This document shows, piece by piece, positions 39,901 to 51,900 of a DNA stretch of 64,000 nucleotides. The notes below the pieces were generated by a model. The model did no database searches. It was not told the origin of the DNA and was given only the letters and a program-made list of their open reading frames with translations. The stretch is from Liolophura sinensis (lineage: Eukaryota; Mollusca; Polyplacophora; Chitonida; Chitonidae), in assembly GCF_032854445.1 (NCBI RefSeq), contig NC_088302.1:8181338-8245337 (forward strand), written 5' to 3'. The position numbers were made by a program, and so were the translations under genes. Each line of letters starts with the position of its first letter. Position 1 is the stretch's first letter.

Positions 39901-42900
39901 CCTGCTTATCATGTACCATCTCCCACCTCAGTGTTCGGTTGTAATCCTAGCCTGCACACCTCATGTTGCAGATAGAGTAATACCTTGATTTACAATTGAA
40001 GTAATTAAGTACCAGTTTAACAAACTTACAGTTATTGTTCCCAATATGCAGGTCATGAATGGGACCTACTAAGTGTTAATAATCATCATTCAAATATTTA
40101 CATCAAAAGTTACTGTAAAGCTCTTGTTATTCACTGGAATCTTGTCACAGATTTTCTCCAAAAATAGGTTCGCGGGAATTAATATTCGTGTATTTAAGAG
40201 AATACTGAAAAACAAATCTTAAAATCTGTTACCCTGGCAAAGATTTCACTTCATTATTACTACTACCTGTAGTATATGATTCAGTATTGGACATTTTTTT
40301 CGCTGGAATTATTTTTCATGGTAAATTAATGACTGCAGAATCCACGAAAATTACTTCCACGTGAAAAATTAAGTACTTCACAGTATTGTTACTCATTTTG
40401 AAAACAATTTCTGGTCAGGATTGAATTACTAGTATTAGTGTGTTTGTCATTTTCTGCCGTATCCACAGAGTACTGTTGGTTACTTACGACTGTGTGTACT
40501 GTTATAAATAATTTATAATGCCTTAATATAATGTTTTTTACCTGTAGATTATTTATGGTGTGGAACAAAACTGAGAAGCAGTTTGATTTGATTTGTGGTC
40601 TCTATGAATTTAAGCGTGGTTGTGGGAAGGTCTGTCAGCAACCAGCAGATGGTTGGGGTTTTGCCAGATGTCGTGTAGTCGTGTATAAAGTGAAATGTTT
40701 TTGAGTGTGGCATAAAGCAACAATGAAATAAATAAATAAATACAAGCTCTCTGCTTGTTCGTTAGTGTCTCTACATTGCATGTGTGTGTTTCGGCATGCT
40801 TCAGCTTGTAAGCTAGGATCCCATCTTCTCTGGAAAACTGTTCTCTTTGAACCCTGGAAATTTCCCATATCATCCAATTTACTTGCACACAATTAATCAA
40901 ATTGTTGAAGTGGCATGGTAATAGTGTACAGTTAAATACAGTAAACTTCAAGGCAATTGTTGCCCTTTAATTCTACAAGCAGTTAATGTGCCAATGTCAT
41001 AATGCCAATGAAGTAAATCATTGAAAATACTGTAAGGATTTAATGTTTATCGGATGAATGAAGCCTGAAAGGATGTTGGTAAAGTGTGATACTAGTTGTA
41101 CATGCATATGCATTAGGGCATTTTTTCTTGAGTACGACGTAAAACACCAATCAAGCAATCAATCGAGTCCAAGCAGGATTGACTATATTGTTTGTCTTGC
41201 AGTACATCAGTACTAATGAATGTAGTTGTGTTTGTGAATCAAATATTTTTTTTGCAGGGAAGACTTTGTCAGGCGCATGCATAGATATAAAGATAATCAT
41301 TAAACTGGCCTCCAAAGTTACAAGTAGTTTGTGTTTATAGACCAAGCTCATTTGAGTCAATGATTAAAGTTACAAGTAGTGCGTGTTTATAGACCAAGCT
41401 CATTTGAGTGAATGATTAAAGTTACAAGTATTTGGTGTTTATAGACCAAGCTCATTTGAGTCAATGATTAAAGTTACAAGTAGTTGGTGTTTATAGACCA
41501 AGCTCATTTGAGTCAGTGATTAAAGTTATGAGTAGTTTGTGTTTATAGACCAAGCTCATTTGAGTCAGTGATTAAAGTTACAAGTAGTTGGTGTTTATAG
41601 ACCAAGCTCATTTGAGTCAGTGATTAAAGTTACAAGTAGTTGGTGTTTATAGACCAAGCTCATTTGAGTCAATGATTAAAGTTACAAGTAGTTGGTGTTT
41701 ATAGACCAAGCTCATTTGAGTCAGTGATTAAAGTTACAAGTAGTTGGTGTTTATAGACCAAGTTCATTTGAGTCAGTGATTAAAGCTACAAGTAGTTTGT
41801 GTTAGGCCAAGTTATTTAAGGTTCCGCTACCTGATTCTGTACTTTGTCAAGCTTACTGGACCTTGATAAGAGCTTTATCTTGTTGGTATTAATGGACTAG
41901 TTGACATGGATTATGGGATTTTGAGACCAATCTACATCCTGGTGTCCAATCCCACCATTGCCCAGAGAATATTTCACCTGCATAATTGACCATTGTCCAG
42001 CTCACTTGAGGTCCCTCATGGTTTAAGGTTTGATACCAGCTCTATTTTATGGCGCTATCTTTATCCTTCAGAAGTGTCAAGGACTTTTTATTGTTGGTGT
42101 GAGCATTGTTAAGACATGTAATTGTTATGCTGTAGATTTGGTCAATCTGCCATACATTCAGCCTGATTCAACATATGGTACTGAAGTGCCCTATCTCCAA
42201 TAGAAAGATATAATCACTGGTTGATATGGAAATGAAAAAGTAATTTTGCATTGTACCAAATGAAGAGTCAACATTTCAGCTGAACATCCTTTCTTTAAAC
42301 CTACATGTATACTGATGGTTAAAAGAATGAAATACAAATATTCTGACTGTTTGGATAAGGTTATGAGGAGTACGCTATCTTTGCTTTCATAAATTTCTCT
42401 GTCTTTTGCCTTAGGAGGAACTTCAAGTTGTCCTCAACGGAAGAAAAAAACATTGGTTGATTTTTTTGTAGAAAAGGTTGAGTGTAAAGCATTCTTATGG
42501 TAAAGGAGGTGCTGTTTTTTTGTTGTACTAGGTAACTGAGAACATGCATCAGTAAAAAATGGTGGTATACACTTTAGGCTATTTATCTTCTTGGCTTTTA
42601 TTTTTGTGTTTTTCTAACACCAGACTCTGACTGGCAATTCTCTAGTTTTTTTTTCTAATAATGGTTGATTCATAAGTCCTCCATGGCTTAGTTGGTTAGC
42701 AGATTGGCGCGGCATAATGACCCAGGAGCCTCTCACCACTGCGGTCGCTGTAAGTTCAAGTCCAGCACATGCTGGCTTCATCTCCGGCCTAATAACCGAT
42801 AACGGTTGGGCAAGGAATTAGTTCATTGTCTTTTTGAGTTTGCCTGTGTGGACAAATGCCCAGAATAGTGGCCAGATTACAGTTATTTGTGCTTTAGCGA

Positions 42901-45900
42901 GTATTACTGTACTTTTCCTTAATGCATGTATATTTGTGGAAGAGAAGAGTTTAAAACTGGCTGTTTGTACGTTTGGGTCTGTATTTTTCCTCCATTTGAC
43001 TGTATACACCATCATGGGTACGGTAATGTGATTATATTAATCAAGCTGTCTTACCTTCATGGTAAAAAAAATATGGCATTTGTCAAGGGAATATGCAGCC
43101 ATGATATTAGGGTTTGAATGAATTGAATAGTTTGTGTACCTGCAAATATCACAAAATGATGACAAGTTTGTTATTTGGATCCCAAAGTGTCTTCCAAACA
43201 TTTTACAAGGGTTTAGCAAATGCCCTGGATTGATTAAGCTACTGTGAAATACCAAGGAAATATACTTCTTAGATGGTTTAGGACCTAATGATATGCCACT
43301 TCAGTGGTTTAATACATGGTGATACAAATGTATGTTGGCTTTAATAGTGATATGACCTTTAGTGATATTAAAATGTATGTCACTTTTGGGGGATATGGCA
43401 ATTTGGTGATGTGCTCTGAAAGAGGTCTCTTTTTGGCTGTTGTAATATCTCTATGATCTAAACGTATTTATGTGTCCTGTTTTTATATTGTACTCTAGTA
43501 CAAAGCTTTGATCATGCTGGGTGCAAAGCTTAACTCACCTTGGGTGAAAGTCTTTGCTCACCTGGGGTAGAAAGCCTACCTCATCTCAGGTTTTAAACTT
43601 GGGTATAATGCTGTGCTTGTCTTGGGTACTAAAACTTTGCTCATCTTTGGGACAAATTTTGCTCATGTTGGGTACAAAACTTTCCTCATCTCGACTACTG
43701 AAACTTCGATCATCTTGGGTACGAAGCTTTTCTCATCTGGAGTACGAAAACTTTAATCATCTTGGGTACATTATTTTAAGTCGTGCTCTTCTTTGGTACT
43801 AAAACGTTGCTCATCTTGGGTACAAAGCATTCCTCACCTTGGGTACTAAAACTTTGCTCATCTTGGGTACCAAAACATTCCTCATCTTGGGCACCAATCT
43901 TTACTCATCTTGGGCACTAAAGCTCTCCTCATCTTGGGTACAAAATATTCCTCAGCTTGGGTACTAAAACTTTTCTCATCTTGGGTACCAAGCTTTACTC
44001 ATCTTGGGCACTAAAACTTTGCTCATCTTGGGTACAAAGCTGTGCACTTCCTGGGTACAAATCTTTGGTCTTCTTGGGTACAAAGCCTGTGCTAATTTTA
44101 GGTTCTAAGTGTTACTTATCTTTGGTATAAACTTTGCTCACCTGGAGTACAAAACCAGGGTCTACATGGATATACAAAGCTGCATGTGTGGTGTATATGG
44201 GAAGTAATCTATGTGGGTGCCAGTCTAGCTTGGTGAGTGGTGACTTTTGGGTGCATTTGCTTGACTATTCTGTTTTTCTCCCCCTATGCTGCGGATCTCT
44301 GTCAGGTGAAGGGCATCAGTAGACCAGGTGTGTCAAACCCTCCATTAACTAGCTACATCCTAGATAGGAGCTCACGCCTGATCCGACTGGTAAGTCAGTG
44401 CGTGCCCGATCTGCCACGGGGGCTGCTCGCTTTGTATTGTGTCGTCCCAGGGCAAGTTTTTAGTTCAAATTTGGTGTTCCTGTTTCCTTGTTTTTGATCT
44501 TATTTATTTTTTGTTACTTTCTATTTCTTTGAGTGCGGCCGCATGTACTGTTACATATGTGTCATCAAGTGTGCATGTACTAGTAGGCATTAGTGTACAT
44601 GTGTATATGTAGTTTATTTTTTGTATTCTTTTATTAGTTACATATACATGTAGTTCTGTTATCCTTTACTTGAACATACTGTAGCCTATAGTTAAATAGG
44701 CTTTGATCAGCCATTGTTTGTAGCTGAAGATCTTAGTTAATATATCTAACATTAATGTCATCATGTTTTACTCACTTTTCCATTCTGTTAAAGATATTCC
44801 ACTTTCCACAGCTCATAAATCTAAATGTCACCTTGTTATTGAAATGTTCTTCCGTTGAGTTACGTGTATGCCACGGGGCAAATAATGAATGTAAAGACTT
44901 ACTTTGTGAAGATTTTTTCATAATTTTTGATTTGATGGGAAGTTTTGGTCATCTTGGTATTTTCAGGCTGTGATTTTTTGACAGGAGCTGTAGCATATTT
45001 TTTTATGAGAGTAACATAATTATTTCACAGGAATTGGTGAAAGAGATAATTGAATCATGTGGAATTGCAGATTTGTATCATATGTGTTGTCCCCCTTTGT
45101 CACTCTAATAGATGATGTAAATTCACACAAAATATTAATAGTAAAAACCATATATTTAAAAACTAGTATCAATAAAATGTTAGAAGGATGATTATAAGTT
45201 TGGATAATTGGACAATAATTAATTCTTTTATGCCCTGTCTTGTATTAAAGCCTGGACATTATAATCACTCTTCATTAAAATATTGTTTATGTGTACACTA
45301 TGTGATGTAGGAAATTAGGTACATTGAATTTTGGGTTTATCTTATCTCCTATATATCATGGTCACTGTTCCTTTATTTTCAGCTCAAGATCGCCTTTTTC
45401 TTCAAAGCTGTAATGTTTTTATGACATTATTAATAAAGTGTGTTTTGGTTATGGGGACTGTGTGGCTGGAAAGTTAACATAAAACCCTTTGGTATTTGGG
45501 CAGTGTGCTATTCAAAAGACGACCTTGTCTAGCAAAGTTAAAAGAAAAAAAACAGCAAAAACTTTTGGTACTTTCCTGGTGCTCTTAATCATTTTTTGCT
45601 GGAAGTTTCAAAACAAATGATATGTGTCCAACAAGCTATTTATTACTTTAACAAATTTGATAGGATGAATTTAATGAGGATACAAAAAACTTTTATAGCT
45701 TAAGAATTTCATAAAAAGATACTGTAATGATTGTTATTGACTAACAGTATGATGACAGGCCTATTTCAGAAGGTAACATCATAACAAGGTTTTACACATA
45801 TATATTAGTGATCATGATCTTGTAATTTGATTACATGTGAAACACTGATCATCTTAAATAATAATAACCGTGTAAGTGAGCTTGGTGGATTTGTCCAGCT

Positions 45901-48900
45901 GCAATGCCGGTTCATGGCTGTACGGTGTCTGGTACATGTCCATATGTGTGTGTGAAATTTGTGGTGTTGGCAGAACTGTCTGTTACCCTAATTCCTCAAC
46001 CTTTTCGCTTATGAAGGAGCAACTTTCAGCGCAATTTATTGTGGAGAAAAATCCACATTGGTTGTGTTCACCAATTTCAGGGCTTGACAAAAAGTACAAT
46101 TTTATCAGTCTACACAGAATCATGCCCTCAAAATAAGCTTAAATAAACACAAACATGGACAAAGGTTGAAGAATTACAATTTGCTGTTTGTTCTTTGTAA
46201 AATTTGTGTGAAGCATTGTTGGGTTTTGTGTGAGGTAGTGTGTTTTTTGTGTGACTTGATGGCCTGGTGTTTTCACGTAAGATTTTGGCACATATACAGT
46301 TACATACGTGGATTTAGTATCTGTATAGTTATTTTATTGTTTATCAATCTTAGCATTCAGAGAGACATTCATACCTAGGTCTGATCATTCTTCTCTCATC
46401 CTCTCCATCTGGCATTTCTGATGTTCTCAATTATCACGTAATGTTTGTTAACATGTTTTTACCAGCTCGTGTATTATGTTGTTTTCTTTGCTTTCAGTCA
46501 GTAACTAACTGCTTTTGTTTAATTGCTAAGGTTTTTTTGAGACTCTCTTTCTCTGACGTTAAGTACATGTACATGCTGGGCTATCTGATCACATACAATT
46601 TCCAATTTATTTGTTCTGCTGTAATCATTCTGCTTTAAATATATATAGAGCTGAAATCTTCTTGATTTCTTTGTGCGTTAGATATAAAATCTTCTGGTGT
46701 ACTTGTGCTGGCCTCAGTTTCTCCTGATTAGGTCTTGTCTTAATCTTAAATTGAACTTTTCTGTTTCTAAATTCAGATCTTGACACTGTCATTATAAGCT
46801 AGGGGATTTACCTGTATATCAAAGATTCATCTCAAACATAGATTACGTTTATACTTACAGAAAAGGAGGCCATTTAGTGTATATGAAGCTTTGCTTTGCT
46901 TTGTTCAGGTTCCATCATGATCTGTCTTGAGTGGTCCGCTATGCTGTATTTCCCCCACTACCTGGCATTAACCAGCCTGCTTTTCACTGCCATCACATGC
47001 CCTACACTTTCACAGTATACTGTAAAACATGAATGGAAAGGACCTATATGTACCAAGTTAAAAGATCTTCTAACTCAGCTAAAAAGTTTATTACAATCAG
47101 CTGTTGGGAACTATTTTTTTCTGTTTTTTTCTCTTTCTGGCGATGTCCTTGTATGTGACCCTATGATATTTAATGTTACAGATAATCAGACGTCCCGTGA
47201 TAGGTGTTCGTCGAATCGCCTCGCATCCTCATTTACCACATTGTAAGTTTGTTAAAAGTACAGACATATTTTCTCGGCTATAAGCCTATATGGCCTCATA
47301 TCTGTAATTGTACACAGTGGAGAAAGTGCTTCACTCTCATAGTTCACATTTAATGGAAGAAATACAGAGTTGCTATAAATATGAGACCTGACAATTACAA
47401 GTAAGCCATCATGCCCCTTTGTTGGGTCATTTGGCTATTAAAGCATTGCTCTTGGCACAAATGATCGGATTGTGAGTATTCTACAGAACAATACTCTGAC
47501 TGGCTGAACTGCAACTTTAAGTCAGGCATTGTCAGGCACCTGTACATGGACCTGGTGAAGGCAGTATTATTAACTTTTGCTGTGATAAAAACTGTTATCA
47601 TATAAAATGAAATATTCTTAATAATTAATAATATCTTAATAAAAAAACTTAAAGCCATCATTGACGGAGTTAATGGACGTTGTGGATTAGACTTTTATAT
47701 TGTTTGAACATGGACAACAAGAGACTTACTTTGGCTATTTAGAAATGAATTAAAGTGCCAAGTATCTTCCAGAAGTGTGTGTGAAGTCCACGTTTGATAT
47801 TCGAAAATCAAATTTCCAAGTGATGGGTTCTTCAGGAAAAAATCTTTTTCGGGATGCAGAAAAGTCCAGTCTAACAAAACAGAAATAATGGCAAAATGTC
47901 AAATTTCATTTGATTTTCTCTGATTTAGAACAGTGATAATGCAGCTGTTTAGGGGCCTCTGTACCCTAATGGTTAGTGTACAAGTGCGTGCAGCATCTCA
48001 CTCAGAGGTTTCTGTTGTGATCTCACACTTGCCTTCCTCTCTGGCCGTACTTGAGAAGCTCTGCCTTGTGGGTCTCCCCATTGGCTCATTGTGGTTTCTT
48101 CCTACCGTAATGCTGGCTGAATAAGTGAAATCTTCAGGTATGCCGTAAAACACCAGTCAGATTAATAAATAAATAAATATTAAAATTATACAATAGTTTA
48201 GTACATATGGTAATTTGTTTGTGCTCAGACCTGACAGGCAGTGCTGATGGCAGCGTAAGGATGTGGGAGTGGGGACATGGTCAGTCACTGACCACCCTCA
48301 GGCAGCCTGGATCCTTCCCCAAGGTGACCAAAGTCCTCTACAACACCCAGGGCAACAAGGTAGGACCAGTACCTCCATTTACCCGCATGTGTCTTTAGGT
48401 ATCACCATTGCCAAAGTGTCCTTGACACATTTGTTTCTGGGAAATGGATCTGATGATTGGCCACGAGTCTAGGTTAAAGAACCTAATTGGTAGAATACAA
48501 AACAAGACAGAGACTGTTGAATTCTGTTCATTGTTGGTCATCCGATAGTCTCATCCTGTTAATTTGTTTAGCTCTTTGGTGATTGATAAAACGAGTCAGC
48601 TGTCATTATTAGTTAAAGCACATTTTTGAGGGAGCCAATAATGAATGTAGTATACATGTATACCCAAAGCTGTTACATTCTAGTCAACCAGCTTGTTTTC
48701 CTGATATTGTGGTAATGTGTGTGTTGCTGAATGAATGTCTTAGTACTGTGCTTCACCTAAAGCTTGGTATGTAAAAATGCAATTTTTAGAAGCACAAAAA
48801 GCTGTAAAATGATGCTTTTGATGCCAGTACTTAATTTCTTCTGATAAGAAAATGAGTCAAACTCCTTAAGTATCCTTAAAAGTGAATGAATCAGTCAGAG

Positions 48901-51900
48901 TCAAACAAAATGTGTCACCTGGAAAATGCAAAACTTTTAGGTGAAATTCGTTACTATATGTTTATCATAGAATTGAAGTTGGGGATGTGCATCACATTTG
49001 AGCTCAGTTTGGCTGTCAGTAAATGCATATGTCCATTACCATTATTCAATTTATGATTCCTGAACAGCATGAGATGGTAAAGTGTTTCTTTTTGTTTTTC
49101 TGTTTTTTTTATTTTTTGTAAATACTCTGCTCTGTTTCAGTGTTGTGTGAGTGACGCAGAAGGTTCTGTGTGTCTCTGGCAGGTTGGACCAGGCAGCAAC
49201 TTCAACAAACCAATTATGGTAATATCCCTCCCTCAAGAAATCCCCCTCTACTTTACTCGTCAGTTCAGTAATTGGTCATTTGTCTTATAGTGCGCTCGGG
49301 ACGAATACATAAGGCTTAAAATTGAATATATCGAACATTTACATTAAATGATTTCTGGAGACATTAAGTTGTCATTCCTAATATTAATAAAAGCTCATTG
49401 AAGCCTTCTCTATTAGGGTATGGAGGAGGTTACAAGTAATGTGTAATTGCTGGAAAGCATTCAGCGTAACAATTCGATTACGTCAGACTTGCTCTGCAGA
49501 GAATTGCAGTCTGTAAGAAGTAGGCAAAATGGTGCCCTGTAGGACTGTGTCAGTATTGATTGCTGGGATATCTGACTCCCCCGTGTCACATATATTCTGT
49601 GTTCAGTTGACAGGTGAAATGGAAACAAGCGCCAACGTTAATTTGTTCATGTAGTACTACACAGAATATATTAGAAACATTTGATTTAGTTTTGTTTCGT
49701 ATGTCTTGCTTTTAAGCCATTGTAAATACATGTAGGCCTACACGAATTTCAGTCACTGATGTTGATAAATGTGTTCCAATGATTGTTGACATAAACCAAA
49801 CAGATTGAATTCGTTTTGACCTTTCCATAAAAGGGACTTACAATACTGTGCTTTAGAGGTATTTGCCATTCAGTCAAAGACTAGGACTTTGTTAACGACA
49901 TCTGTTGATGACCACTTGTTTTCCACCATTATGGTGTGCATACATGTATCTGCATGTCACATGGAAAAGATTGTCAGTAAATTGCCAAAAGTTGGTGGTT
50001 TACCACAAGCGTTGGGATTTCCTCCACCTATGATATTGACTGTCATCATACAAGTGAAGAAGTCATGATGCATTAAACAAAAATAAAATAAGAAAATAAA
50101 TAGTTAAATACTCTCTTGTAGCTCATTTAAGAAAGCTTGCCATACTTATTTACACATTTTTATTCTGTTCATCTGCATGTACCAGATATTCTCAGGAGTT
50201 ACCTTGCTCAAGTCCGATAGGGGCAGTTTGTTCTTCATTTACTTATATATCTGTAGGTATATTAATACACATGTTGTTTGACAACATGGAAAATGAAAAT
50301 GCAGTTTGGACATCAGATTACAACGAGTGAAAAAACATACAAAATTGTACTTTACATTATGTTTTTCACCTTCTTTACAATGTAAAACTGATAGTTTATT
50401 GGATGAAGTTAACTTTGTGTGGTTTCAGAGTTTGCCATGTCACAACAAGACGACGAGTGACTTTGCCTTCGTTGGTTCCTCCAGCATGTTGGTGACGGCA
50501 GGTCATTCCTCAGAGAGTAAGAACGTCTGTCTGTGGGACACTCTACTCCCGCCCAGGAGCTGTTTGGTTCATGGTTAGTACATGTTCATCGCTGTGCGAC
50601 CATATTCACATGTATCCAGTCAGTGATATTAATCAATAATATTCTTACTATCACAGTAATAATGAGATTAATAATGGCTGGTGATGACTCTTTTGGATAT
50701 ATATTGATATCATTCATTCACCTACATTTCGCTCCTTCCCAACATCATTGAAAATTGTTGACAGCTTCTCTTGGCATGGATCTGTCTTAATTTCGTACTT
50801 TATATACTTCCTTGGTTTCTTGGTGGTTTGTATTGAAAGTTGTTTTGGAATTGGCAAATATTGACCTGAAATGTACTTTTTGGTTGACGGTTGGTATGCA
50901 TATGCATATTTCACACCTGCATGTGCATTTATAAGTGATACATCAGTTTTATAGTAGTATGTAGCTTTTCCTGGACCTTTTGGTTAAAGTGTACATGAAG
51001 TCTGCCGCTACATATACATAGAAAGAATGACATAGGAATCAGTTATCGCAGAAAAATATGTGAAAAATTCTATGAAGTTTTGAAAGCCGAGAAGACGAAG
51101 CTCCGCATTGGGGGCATATAGCCATGTTGTAGAAGCCCTTATTAGCTCTCGATTGTCAGTGTGGTTTGTTATAGTGGATAGACAGATATCGATGCAAAAA
51201 ATTGGATTTTGCTGTCAGTTTAAGTATTAAGCTGTTGCATTTTAGACCACACATTTATGAGCAGGGAACCGAGAACGGCTGCCCGTGTCACAATGTGTAC
51301 ATGTTGGACAGGATATTGCAGAAACTTGTCAGGTTAAGCTGGCAAGAAAACCCCCTCGGGAGAGTCATTGCTTGAAGAAAATATTGTGGCGTTGCATTAT
51401 TTTTCCCTGGCAAAGTCAGATTTATTATGAAAATATCTTCCCAAAATCTGAATGAAAGAGTCTGTCATCAATCAGAATGGCCTGCTATGTTCGGTAAATG
51501 CTCTGAAGCTGGTACAGCCAGCTAGGCCAAATGCTTATGCTATACACGACGAGGACGAGCATGACTGCCAAAACAGGACGCTTGTGTCCACGAGCATTGC
51601 CCTGACCGAGCGCCAAACTAATAGGAATTTCAGGCCTTTGAACACGGAACAGAGCTGATACTCTCTGGTTGGGTAGATGGTGTTTTTCTTATTATTTCTT
51701 ATTTTCTTATTGTCACATTGTTTAATACCGATGGCACAGGAGAGCTTTTAGGTTTTGTGACATCACTCTAGATAACTTAACATGGCAAAATGAGTGGATA
51801 CATAGGGAAGATTGTTTGCTATTTATTTTGTGGATAATCTGTTTAGAATTTTAAGAATATGTTTAGAACATTTCTGGAATACTACTTTATTATTTATTTA

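Larger units (their letters stand above)
39209..44305 (+). other. 5.1-kb intron 38, GC-AG type
   Basis: Begins gcaagt and ends gtcag. Contains three SINE pieces, the 52-bp minisatellite and the 29-bp degenerate repeat. 41810-42660 and 42800-43490 show nothing further. Confidence 0.75.

Noticed and set aside
46896-47246. 116-codon plus frame
   Set aside because: Overlaps exon 40 in a different frame and shows no homology; the upstream portion is intronic.
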